From Streptomyces scopuliridis RB72 (GTDB lineage: Bacteria > Actinomycetota > Actinomycetes > Streptomycetales > Streptomycetaceae): 64,000 bases of DNA. This document shows, one piece after another, positions 8,265 to 15,721 of this stretch. The notes beneath the pieces were generated by a model. That model worked only from the letters and a program-made list of their open reading frames with translations, searched no databases and had not been told where the DNA came from. The translations under genes and the position numbers were made by a program. The number at the start of each line of letters is the position of its first letter. Within the stretch, counting starts at the first letter, position 1. Location: contig NZ_JOEI01000009.1 in the NCBI RefSeq assembly GCF_000718095.1, positions 62,001-126,000 on the forward strand, read 5' to 3'.

Positions 8265-10394
8265 TCAGCTCCGCAGATCCACCAGCAGGGGCGGCGCGTG
8301 GTCGCCCCCCACCGTCCGCAGCGACAGCACCGCGTGCCCTGCGGGCACCGAGTGCGCCAGCTCGGAGGCCGACCAGCGCTCGCGCTCGACCTTCCGTACG
8401 GTCACCGCGTCCGTCGTCACGGCCTTGCCGGTGACCAGCTTCCGGAACGCGTGAATGGCCCGGGTCAGCGGCTGGTCGGCGAAGACCGTGCGCTGGGTGA
8501 CGTCCCGGGTCTCCACCCACTCCGTACCCCAGGCCTCCGCGAAGCGCTTGCCGTCCCAGGTGGTGATCCCGGAGAAGGCCATCCGGCAGCCGACGGCCCC
8601 GAGGAGCGCGGTGTGCAGCGCCTCCGGCACATCGTCGAGCGTGCGCAGGGTGAGCAGCGCGCCCGCGTTCACCGACCGCAGCCGCTGCACCCCGCGCAGG
8701 GTCTGGCCGGTGAGGGTGCGGGTCGCGTCGTCCAGAACGAGACAGGCGAAAAGCGAGCGGTCGGCGCGTACGGCGGCGTTCGCCGTGAACTGGGCGAGGA
8801 CGAGCCGGGCCAGCATCCGCGAGGCCTCGGCGTGTCCGCGCTCGGGCAGGTCGATACGGACCCGGAGCGGATGCTCCAGGGTGCGCAGCGAGAACGGCCG
8901 GGTCCTGCCGCTGGTGTCGAAGAAGCCCGCGAACGCCGGGCGGTCGAGCAGCGCGATCCGGTCGGCGAGCGCGCCGCCCGCGTCCCCGGGGGCCCCGGAC
9001 TGCCGTTCCCTCGTGTCGAGTTCACGCCGCATGGCGTGGTGGCCCTCGGCGTCGAGCGCCTCGCGCAGGGCGGCCAGCGCGGCGGGCGTGCCGTCGAGCA
9101 GCTCGCGCAGCTCCGGTACGGCGGGCAGCCGGCCGTGCGCGGCACGGAACGGGCCGAGCAGCTGCGCGAGCGCGGTGGTGGCCCGCCTGCTGTCGGTGTC
9201 CGTGAGATCGCCGACGAGGCCCTCGGCGAGTACGGCGGCGGCCTCGTCCGGGTCGTTCGTCCCCCCGTAGAGATCGAGGTCGTACACCGATTCCGGGTCG
9301 CCGAGCCGGACCACGACGTCGTAGGCGCTGTCGGGGCCGAGCTGGGTTCCGGCGGCGCAGACGGCGATGACGACGGCCTGTCCCGCGAGCGCCTGGAGGG
9401 AGAGCGACTCGACGACCGGCCGGACGAGGGCGTGTGTCTTGCCCGCGCCCGGCGGCCCCACGGCCAGCAGCGAGGTCCCCAGCAGGACCGGATCCAGCGC
9501 GAGGCCCGTCCCGCGCCGGGGATACGGATTGCGCTCCCCGTCATGGACCGTGCCGAGCCGGACCTGTCGTAGGAGCAGATCGTGGCGGGCCGCGCGGACG
9601 GGCAGGTCGCGCTTGCCGGACGGGTGGACGCAGGCCGCGGCGCCTTGGCCCCGCACGGCCTCGGCGAACGCCGTGAGCCGGGAGGGATCGGCCCGTACGG
9701 AGTGCCAGGCGCGCCGGATCCGGGCGTAGTCGACATCGTTCATCCGCCCCTCCCGCACCTCGGCGGCGAGCCGCGCGGCGGTCTCGCCCTGGCCGGCGGC
9801 CCGGAGCTGGGGCCACTCGGCGAGATCGTCCTCGGGCTCGGGGGGCGGCGGCGCGGTCTCCTTCGGCGCGGCTCCGGGGACCCGGCCGAGGACGCGGCGG
9901 GCGAGTTCGGGCCAGCGGCCGAGCCGTCCGAAGAGGACCAGGAGTCCGCCGATGACCAGCGCGTAGTAGATGCCCTGAGCGATGGCACCTTCCTGCGTAC
10001 CGATCCACCAGTGGTCCGGAGTAAGGAGAAAAAGCGGCCAGAGCCAGAAACTGCCCAGATAGCCGTTCGACAGCAGCGACCACAGCAGCAGGCCCGCGAG
10101 GAGCGAGATCAGTGCTCCGCTGATCAGCTGCCGCACCGGCGTGCGCTCCGGCTCCTCCGGGGGGCGCGGCCTGTGTCCGTACGCCCAGGTCCCGGGCGCG
10201 TCCGCGGCACGCGGCTCGCGGAGCCACTCCCGCAGGGTCGGGCCGGTGTCCGGCGCGTGGGCGGGCGCGGGCGGGGACGCGGAAAGGGGAGCAGCTTCGT
10301 AAGGCGCCGAGGGCGGCATGGGTGGCGGCCCTGCCGGGCGCGGCACGGGATGGGCGTGGGTGCCCCGTGAGTCGTGCGTGCCGTCGGTGTCCAT
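8265..10394 (-). CDS. Membrane-anchored P-loop ATPase, conserved Streptomyces protein
   Basis: 709 residues, ATG behind AAGGAG. A Pro-rich N-terminal 85 residues is followed by two or three hydrophobic segments (about 90-108, 113-125 and 137-156). A large cytoplasmic domain then has Walker A GPPGAGKTH (313-321) and a Walker-B-like hydrophobic strand ending LVLDD near residue 590. The order of a membrane hairpin followed by a P-loop ATPase recalls TraG/VirD4-like coupling proteins and FtsK/HerA motors. No relaxase, replication gene or integrase is nearby, and the remaining motor motifs are not recognisable. It may be a vegetative protein of unknown role. Hairpin-rich DNA lies upstream of the start. 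Confidence 0.7.
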   Translation of the reverse strand: MDTDGTHDSRGTHAHPVPRPAGPPPMPPSAPYEAAPLSASPPAPAHAPDTGPTLREWLREPRAADAPGTWAYGHRPRPPEEPERTPVRQLISGALISLLAGLLLWSLLSNGYLGSFWLWPLFLLTPDHWWIGTQEGAIAQGIYYALVIGGLLVLFGRLGRWPELARRVLGRVPGAAPKETAPPPPEPEDDLAEWPQLRAAGQGETAARLAAEVREGRMNDVDYARIRRAWHSVRADPSRLTAFAEAVRGQGAAACVHPSGKRDLPVRAARHDLLLRQVRLGTVHDGERNPYPRRGTGLALDPVLLGTSLLAVGPPGAGKTHALVRPVVESLSLQALAGQAVVIAVCAAGTQLGPDSAYDVVVRLGDPESVYDLDLYGGTNDPDEAAAVLAEGLVGDLTDTDSRRATTALAQLLGPFRAAHGRLPAVPELRELLDGTPAALAALREALDAEGHHAMRRELDTRERQSGAPGDAGGALADRIALLDRPAFAGFFDTSGRTRPFSLRTLEHPLRVRIDLPERGHAEASRMLARLVLAQFTANAAVRADRSLFACLVLDDATRTLTGQTLRGVQRLRSVNAGALLTLRTLDDVPEALHTALLGAVGCRMAFSGITTWDGKRFAEAWGTEWVETRDVTQRTVFADQPLTRAIHAFRKLVTGKAVTTDAVTVRKVERERWSASELAHSVPAGHAVLSLRTVGGDHAPPLLVDLRS

Positions 10395-10414
10395 CGGTAC
10401 TCCTTCACGGGGAA

Positions 10415-10434
10415 CCACCGGTTTCAGCCGGTGG
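10415..10434. repeat. Short hairpin in the leader of the ATPase gene
   Basis: CCACCGG and CCGGTGG pair around a six-base loop. The hairpin lies about 20 bases upstream of ATG 10394, just before the AAGGAG ribosome site, so it could affect translation of the ATPase gene. Confidence 0.45.
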
Positions 10435-10552
10435 GGAATACGGTCCCTCAACTCGTTGGCGCGGAGCGTCACCACTGCGCTACGTTCTGTATTGCGCCGT
10501 TGGGTGCCGGTCAGGGCTTGGCCGTCATGAGGCCGCCACGGCGGCCAAGTGA

Positions 10553-10584
10553 GAAGCCCCCTCCCTCGGAGGGGGAGGAGTCAC
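10553..10584 (+). other. Hairpin resembling an IS200/IS605 (TnpB) right end
   Basis: The plus strand reads GAAG, then CCCCCTCC / GGAGGGGG pairing perfectly around CTC, then AGGAGTCAC. The frame GAAxCCCC-stem-GGGGAGGAxTCAC is the form of the right end / omega-RNA 3' hairpin of TnpB-carrying elements common in actinomycetes. No tnpB or tnpA is in the neighbouring sequence, so at most this is a solo end or relic. It could also be an ordinary terminator-like hairpin. Confidence 0.35.
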
Positions 10585-10620
10585 GAACCCCTGCCCCCTG
10601 TGTGCAGTGGTGCTGTCCGC

Positions 10621-10675
10621 CCTGTGCACCCCGTCAATGTAGTGCCACGCCAATACATTTGACGGGGTGCACAGG
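10621..10675. promoter_or_regulatory. Long inverted repeat upstream of gabT
   Basis: CCTGTGCACCCCGTCAATGTA (10621-10641) is mirrored by 10654-10675 with a single-base insertion and a 12-base loop. It sits 190 bases before gabT, in the 473-base region shared with the divergent ATPase gene. It may be an operator for a dimeric or PucR-type regulator, or a structured leader RNA. The rest of 10395-10867 holds the two shorter hairpins listed separately, a GGCCGCC/GGCGGCC palindrome at 10531-10546, and no gene that I can see. Confidence 0.45.
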
Positions 10676-10867
10676 TTCCGTGCGTCCGGGGGCGTTGCCC
10701 GCCCCTCCCCGCCCCGGACAGCGGGCCCCGCCCCGTCTCACTATGTCCGTCACGGACAACGACACGCCCCCGTTACTACCGAACGGCGCATGCCCGCACC
10801 CCTCCCGCACCCCTAGCCTGCGAAGAAAGCCGAAGAAAGACCCCGGAAACACCCCCAGGAGCCCCTC

Positions 10868-12202
10868 ATGACCGCCATTCCGCAGGAGCGCCGCCTCGTC
10901 ACCGCCGTCCCCGGTCCGAAGTCGCAGGAGCTGCAGGCCCGCCGTACCGCCGCGGTCGCCGGTGGCGTCGGGTCCGTGCTGCCCGTGTTCGCCGCCCGCG
11001 CCGGCGGCGGGATCCTTGAGGACGTGGACGGCAACCGGCTGATCGACTTCGGTTCCGGGATCGCCGTGACCTCGGTCGGTGCCAGCGCCGAGGCCGTCGT
11101 ACGCCGCGCCTCCGCCCAGCTCGCGGACTTCACCCACACCTGTTTCATGGTCACGCCGTACGAGGGGTACGTCGAGGTCTGTGAGCGGCTCGCCGAGCTG
11201 ACGCCGGGTGACCACGCGAAGAAGTCCGCGCTGTTCAACTCCGGCGCCGAGGCCGTCGAGAACGCCGTGAAGATCGCCCGCTCGTACACCAAGCGCCAGG
11301 CGGTGGTCGTGTTCGACCACGGCTATCACGGCCGTACGAACCTCACCATGGCGCTGACCTCGAAGAACATGCCGTACAAGAACGGCTTCGGGCCGTTCGC
11401 CCCGGAGATCTACCGGGTGCCGGTCGCCTATGGCTACCGCTGGCCGACCGGTCCCGAGAACTGCGGCCCCGAGGCGTCCGCCCAGGTCATCGACCAGATC
11501 AGCAAGCAGATCGGCGCCGACAACGTCGCCGCGATCATCATCGAGCCGTTGCTCGGCGAGGGCGGCTTCATCGAGCCGGCCAAGGGCTTCCTGCCCGCGC
11601 TCGCGAAGTTCGCCAAGGACAACGGGATCGTGTTCGTGGCGGACGAGATCCAGTCCGGCTTCTGCCGTACCGGCCAGTGGTTCGCGTGTGAGGACGAGGG
11701 CGTCGTCCCCGACCTGATCACCACCGCGAAGGGCATCGCGGGCGGTCTGCCGCTCGCCGCCGTCACCGGCCGCGCCGAGATCATGGACGCCGCGCACGCG
11801 GGCGGCCTCGGCGGTACGTACGGCGGCAACCCGGTGGCCTGCGCCGCCGCGCTCGGTGCCATCGAGACGATGCGGGAGCTGGACCTCGTCGCGAAGGCCC
11901 GCCGTATCGAGACGGTCATGAAGGGCCGGCTCTCCGCGCTGCGCGAGAAGTACGACCTCATCGGTGACGTCCGCGGCCGGGGCGCGATGATCGCGATCGA
12001 GCTGGTGAAGGACCGGGAGACCAAGGAGCCGGCCCCGGAGGCGACCGCCGCGCTCGCCAAGGCGTGCCACGCGGCGGGGCTACTGGTCCTGACCTGTGGC
12101 ACTTACGGCAATGTGCTGCGCTTCCTGCCGCCGCTGGTGATCGGCGAGGACCTGCTGAACGAGGGCCTGGACATCATTGAGCAGGCGCTCGCCACCGTCT
12201 GA
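10868..12202 (+). CDS. gabT: 4-aminobutyrate-2-oxoglutarate transaminase
   Basis: 444 residues, ATG behind AGGAG. This is a class III PLP aminotransferase. NSGAEAVENAVKIAR binds PLP phosphate, DEIQSG contains D259 that pairs with the pyridine nitrogen, and K288 in TTAKGIAGG forms the Schiff base. The protein converts GABA plus 2-oxoglutarate to succinate semialdehyde and glutamate. It is the expected last amine step for the putrescine pathway encoded 4-20 kb away. The matching semialdehyde dehydrogenase is not adjacent. It is transcribed alone, with a hairpin immediately after the stop. The long inverted repeat in its leader is the best candidate control site. Confidence 0.93.
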   Translation: MTAIPQERRLVTAVPGPKSQELQARRTAAVAGGVGSVLPVFAARAGGGILEDVDGNRLIDFGSGIAVTSVGASAEAVVRRASAQLADFTHTCFMVTPYEGYVEVCERLAELTPGDHAKKSALFNSGAEAVENAVKIARSYTKRQAVVVFDHGYHGRTNLTMALTSKNMPYKNGFGPFAPEIYRVPVAYGYRWPTGPENCGPEASAQVIDQISKQIGADNVAAIIIEPLLGEGGFIEPAKGFLPALAKFAKDNGIVFVADEIQSGFCRTGQWFACEDEGVVPDLITTAKGIAGGLPLAAVTGRAEIMDAAHAGGLGGTYGGNPVACAAALGAIETMRELDLVAKARRIETVMKGRLSALREKYDLIGDVRGRGAMIAIELVKDRETKEPAPEATAALAKACHAAGLLVLTCGTYGNVLRFLPPLVIGEDLLNEGLDIIEQALATV

Positions 12203-12213
12203 GCTGCCGGAAC

Positions 12214-12249
12214 GGCGGACCGGGAGCGGAACGCCGGCCCCGGTCCGCC
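12214..12249 (+). terminator. Terminator of gabT
   Basis: GGCGGACCGGG pairs exactly with CCCGGTCCGCC 14 bases later, beginning 12 bases after the gabT stop codon. Confidence 0.7.
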
Positions 12250-12501
12250 ACACCTGTCAGGGCCTGTGAAGAACGTGTGCGAGGCCGATGGCGGGATGCG
12301 TTTCGGGCTGTCGGTGCCCGCGCGCCTCACGTACGGTTTCCGCAGATGAGAGAAACACCCCGCTCGCAGGGGACTGCGGGCGACACCAGGGCGGGGCATC
12401 CCCAGCGCCGCTTTGGTCGTGCCTTCGCGCACACCACTGGAGCCTCCGGCTCTGGAACACCTCACCGATCGGATGGCCGCCCGCCCCAAACCCCCCGGGG
12501 C

Positions 12502-13206
12502 GTGCGGCACACCGGTCCGTACGGCCGCCCTGGAACTACCCCCCCTGTTCCAGGGCGGCCGGCTTTTCTCTCCCCCGGCCCCCTGCGCTTCTGGATTCCC
12601 TTCGCGCTGTGCGCGGCCGTCTTCACGCTCGTGACCTGGCAGGTCTCCGCCGGCGGCCCGCTGCTCCCGGCAGATGAGCGGCTGAGTCACGCGCTCGCGG
12701 GCCAGGGGCCCAGACCATTGACGGAACTCCTCGCCGATCTCGGCAGCATGCTCGTCGCCGTGCCCGTGCTGGCCGTGGCGATCGGATACGCGCTGTGGCG
12801 CGGGCAGCGAGCGCGACCGCTGATGGCCGGGGTCGCGATGGCCGCCGTCCCTCTCCTGGTCGTACCCCTCAAGATCTGGATCGACCGGCCGGGCCCGCTC
12901 ACCGACGCCACCGGGTACTACCCGTCCGGGCACACGGCGACGGCGATGGTCGCGTACGGCGGCGCCGCCCTGCTCCTCGCTCCCCACGCGCCACGGAAAT
13001 GGGCGACGCCCGCCGCCGTCCTGCTCACCCTGGCGACGGGCATCGGTCTCATACTGCGTGGCTACCACTGGCCGCTGGACGTCCTCGGCAGCCTGGCCCT
13101 CTGCGGGATGCTGCTCCTGGCTCTGAAGCGGGCACTCCGCGCGGCCGGATCGCGCGATCTCAGCCGAAGTACGCGTCGAAGTTCCGGGAAAACTCCCACT
13201 GGTTGA
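12502..13206 (+). CDS. PAP2-family membrane phosphatase
   Basis: About 234 residues if GTG 12502 is the start. The frame is open further upstream, including an ATG at 12346, but that stretch is Arg/Gly/Pro-rich and unlike the family. Five or so hydrophobic helices surround the three PAP2 motifs: KIWIDRPGP, PSGHTAT and RGYHWPLDVLGS. The acid-phosphatase triad is therefore complete. Such proteins dephosphorylate phosphatidate, undecaprenyl-PP or similar lipids at the outer face of the membrane. The 3' end overlaps the convergent chitinase gene by 47 bases. A strong hairpin with a T-run lies within or just before the chosen N-terminus, so the true start may be later. Confidence 0.78.
   Translation: MRHTGPYGRPGTTPPVPGRPAFLSPGPLRFWIPFALCAAVFTLVTWQVSAGGPLLPADERLSHALAGQGPRPLTELLADLGSMLVAVPVLAVAIGYALWRGQRARPLMAGVAMAAVPLLVVPLKIWIDRPGPLTDATGYYPSGHTATAMVAYGGAALLLAPHAPRKWATPAAVLLTLATGIGLILRGYHWPLDVLGSLALCGMLLLALKRALRAAGSRDLSRSTRRSSGKTPTG
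12523..12560 (+). terminator. 14-bp hairpin with T-run at the PAP2 5' end
   Basis: GGCCGCCCTGGAAC pairs perfectly with GTTCCAGGGCGGCC around a ten-base C-rich loop and is followed by GGCTTTTCTC. That is the form of an intrinsic terminator on the plus strand. It lies 320 bases after gabT, which already has its own terminator, and at the 5' end of the PAP2 gene. It may attenuate PAP2 expression. Confidence 0.55.
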
Positions 13207-14986
13207 AGCGGTCCCAGTTGATCGACCAGGTCATCAGTCCGCGCAGGGCGGGCCAGGTGCCATGGGTCTGGTACGAGCCGCAGTCGGTCTTCTTGGTCAG
13301 GCAGTTCAGCGCCTTGTTCACCTCTGCCGGCGGCGTGTGGCCGTTGCCCGCCTGGGTCGAGGCCGGCAGACCGATGGCCACCTGGTCGGGGCGGAGCGCC
13401 GGGAAGACCTTCGTGGCGTCACCGGCGACCGGGAAGCCGGTGAGCAGCATGTCGGTCATGGCGATATGGAAATCAGCGCCGCCCATCGAGTGGTACTGGT
13501 TGTCCAGGCCCATGATCGGGCCGGAGTTGTAGTCCTGGACGTGCAGCAGGGTGAGATCGTCGCGCAGCGCGTGGATCACCGGGAGATACGATCCGGCGCG
13601 CGGGTCCTGGCCGCCCCAGGGGCCGGATCCGTAGTACTGGTAGCCGAGCTGGACGAAGAAGGTCTCGGGGGCCATGGTGAGGACGAAGTCCGCGCCGTAC
13701 TTGGCCTTGAGGGTCTTGATCGCGGAGATCAGATTGACGACGACCGGGGTCGTGGGGTTGCGGAAGTCGGTGTCACCGGTGTTCAGCGAGAGCGAGTGGC
13801 CCTCGAAGTCGATGTCCAGGCCGTTCAGACCGTACTCGTCGATGATCTTGGATACCGAGGAGACGAAGGTGTCGCGGGCGGCGGTGGTGGAGAGCTGGAC
13901 CTGGCCGTTCGCGCCGCCGATGGAGATCAGGACCTTCTTGCCCGCGGCCTGCTTGGCCTTGATCGCCGCCTTGAACTCGGCGGCGGACTCGACGTTCGGG
14001 CATTCGGCGGCCGGGCAGAGGCTGAAGCGGATATCGCCGGAGGTGACCGAGGTGGGTTCACCGAAGGCGAGGTTGATGACGTCCCACGAGGCGGGCACAT
14101 CGGCCATCCGCGTATAGCCGGAGCCGTTGGCGAAGCTGGAGTGCAGATAGCCGACCAGCGCGTGGGCGGGCAGGTCCGTGCCGCCTCCTCCGCCGCCGCC
14201 CGAGGCGGAGGTGGTCGCGGTGACGGCGGGCGAGAGCGTGGACGCGCCGGCGGCGTTGGTCGCGGCGACCTGGAAGCTGTACGCCGTGGCCGGGCTGAGT
14301 CCGGTGACGGTCGCCGAGGTGCCGCTGACATCCAGGGCTTTGGCGCCGCCCCGGTAGACGGTGTAGCCGGTGGCTCCCGTGACGGGCGCCCAGGAGAGCG
14401 CCACGGACGTCGAGGTGACGCTGTCCGCCTTCAGGCCGGTGGGGACGGCCGGGGGCTGTTCGGGGGCGCCGCCCGGACCGACGAGGGTGAGGTCGTCGGC
14501 GTAGTAGGCGGGCGTGCCGTACCACCCATGGGTGTAGATGGTCACGGAGGTGGTGCCCGGACCGGTGCGGAAGCTCGTGGTCAGCTTCTGCCAGTCGGGC
14601 GCGGACTGCGTCCAGGTCGAGACATCGGTGGTGCCGGTGCCGGAGGCGCCGAGATAGACGTAGCCGCCCCGGACCCAGGAGCTCAGTGTGTACGCGGAGT
14701 CCGGCCGGACCGTGACGGTCTGCGAGCACTTGGCGTTGTCGTTGCCCGCGGGGGTCCCCTTGAGCGCGCCGCTGCCGCCGTGCACGGGGGTGGTGACGAC
14801 GGAGCCGCTGCCCGCCGTACAGCTCCAGCCGGTCAGGCCGGACTCGAAGCCGCCGTTACGGGCGATGTCCGCGTCGGCGGCCCGTGCCGTCTGGGCGGCG
14901 GCGACGAGTCCGCCGGCGGTGAGCACGGCGGCCGCGAGGGCGGCCACCAGTCTTGGGTACAGAGCAGGACGTCTGGTGCGTTCCAC
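13160..14986 (-). CDS. Secreted chitinase, CBM - FnIII - GH18
   Basis: 608 residues, GTG behind GGAGG. Residues 1-36 are a signal peptide. Residues 37-170 form a beta-rich carbohydrate-binding module (GGFESGLTGWSC opening). Residues 180-262 are a fibronectin III domain, a Gly-rich linker follows, and from about 274 onward there is a GH18 barrel with LDIDFEG, catalytic acid E395. It hydrolyses chitin outside the cell to N-acetylglucosamine oligomers. The leader holds two overlapping copies of the 12-bp repeat known from Streptomyces chitinase promoters, which also fit the DasR box. Expression should therefore follow the GlcNAc signal. The 3' end overlaps the PAP2 gene. Confidence 0.95.
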   Translation of the reverse strand: MERTRRPALYPRLVAALAAAVLTAGGLVAAAQTARAADADIARNGGFESGLTGWSCTAGSGSVVTTPVHGGSGALKGTPAGNDNAKCSQTVTVRPDSAYTLSSWVRGGYVYLGASGTGTTDVSTWTQSAPDWQKLTTSFRTGPGTTSVTIYTHGWYGTPAYYADDLTLVGPGGAPEQPPAVPTGLKADSVTSTSVALSWAPVTGATGYTVYRGGAKALDVSGTSATVTGLSPATAYSFQVAATNAAGASTLSPAVTATTSASGGGGGGGTDLPAHALVGYLHSSFANGSGYTRMADVPASWDVINLAFGEPTSVTSGDIRFSLCPAAECPNVESAAEFKAAIKAKQAAGKKVLISIGGANGQVQLSTTAARDTFVSSVSKIIDEYGLNGLDIDFEGHSLSLNTGDTDFRNPTTPVVVNLISAIKTLKAKYGADFVLTMAPETFFVQLGYQYYGSGPWGGQDPRAGSYLPVIHALRDDLTLLHVQDYNSGPIMGLDNQYHSMGGADFHIAMTDMLLTGFPVAGDATKVFPALRPDQVAIGLPASTQAGNGHTPPAEVNKALNCLTKKTDCGSYQTHGTWPALRGLMTWSINWDRFNQWEFSRNFDAYFG

Positions 14987-15032
14987 AACTGCCTCCGGGC
15001 ATGGGGGAAATGAGGTGGCGGAGCGCGCACAG

Positions 15033-15064
15033 CATGGTCCAGACCAATTGGTTGGTCAAGACCT
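15033..15064 (-). promoter_or_regulatory. DasR-type (dre) tandem operator of the chitinase gene
   Basis: TGGTCCAGACCA (15035-15046) and TGGTCAAGACCT (15053-15064) are direct repeats, 10 of 12 identical, 18 bases apart. Each fits the core of the DasR consensus AGTGGTCTAGACCACT; the first matches 12 of 16 positions. They lie about 50-80 bases before the GTG start of the chitinase, over the expected promoter. Paired 12-bp repeats of this sequence are a known trait of Streptomyces chitinase promoters. Confidence 0.75.
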
Positions 15065-15098
15065 GTGACAGCGCCGCCCGGGAACCGCCCCACCCCCC

Positions 15099-15590
15099 TC
15101 AGGTCACCCGGCGCCGTCCTCCCCGCCGCCCCCCGCTCCTGTCTCCCGCCGCGAGGTTCGCCGCCGCCTCGTGCATCGCCAGTTCCAGCAGCGACGCGTC
15201 GGTGAGCGTGCCCGAGCCGTCCGGCGGGATCAGCCAGCGCATGCCGCCGCTCGCCCGCCCCGGGTACGGCACGACGATCCAGGTGCCGGAGCCCGCGCCG
15301 CGTACGCCCGTACCGAGCCAGCGCGCGACCGTGCCCGGCGGCACGAAGAACCCCATCCGGGAGTCGCCGAAGCCGGCGAGTACGGGCCCCGGCCGGTCGA
15401 CGAGCCTGGTCAGCACGTCGAGGGTCGGATAGCCCAGCTCGCCGGGGAGGATCAGTACGTCCCAGCGCCGGCCGGCGGGCAGGAGCGCCACCCCGAGCGG
15501 GTTGCGCTCCCACTCCCACCGGCAGGCTTCGGGATCCGGTGCCACCGAAGTCAGCCACCACACCGCGTTGTTCGCCCCTGAGCCGGTCAT
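15099..15590 (-). CDS. Conserved hypothetical protein, primase-polymerase-like fold possible
   Basis: 163 residues from ATG 15590, preceded by GGAGGCCGGGGAG. The sequence has WWLTSVAPDPEACRW, a run RRWDVLILP, a proline/glycine-rich middle (GFFVPPGTVARWLG) and an Arg-rich tail. The pattern of a W-rich start, a WDV strand and a GxGxWIVVP segment is that of small Streptomyces proteins grouped with the N-terminal domain of bifunctional primase-polymerases, but the catalytic acidic triad is not evident. It may be a non-catalytic relative. It lies 130 bases after the amine oxidase gene in the same direction and could be read through from it. Confidence 0.6.
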   Translation of the reverse strand: MTGSGANNAVWWLTSVAPDPEACRWEWERNPLGVALLPAGRRWDVLILPGELGYPTLDVLTRLVDRPGPVLAGFGDSRMGFFVPPGTVARWLGTGVRGAGSGTWIVVPYPGRASGGMRWLIPPDGSGTLTDASLLELAMHEAAANLAAGDRSGGRRGGRRRVT

Positions 15591-15721
15591 CTCCCCGGCC
15601 TCCCCTCCGTGTTGCTGGACAATCTGTCCACAAGGGGGAGACACGAGGGGTGCCGGTCGATTACGCGAGTTCGGCCGGCGATCTTGTGGTGATGTGGATC
15701 ACCGGGTCCCGGCGGCGCGGC

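Noticed and set aside
10440..10510. Minus strand contains GTAGCGCAGTGGTGACGC, like a tRNA D-arm
   Set aside because: No acceptor stem, no proper anticodon arm and no GGTTCGA T-arm at the right spacing; a tRNA or fragment cannot be supported.
13160..13206. Overlap of the PAP2 and chitinase genes as a possible annotation error
   Set aside because: Both stops are well supported by conserved sequence up to the end, and short convergent overlaps are common at high GC.
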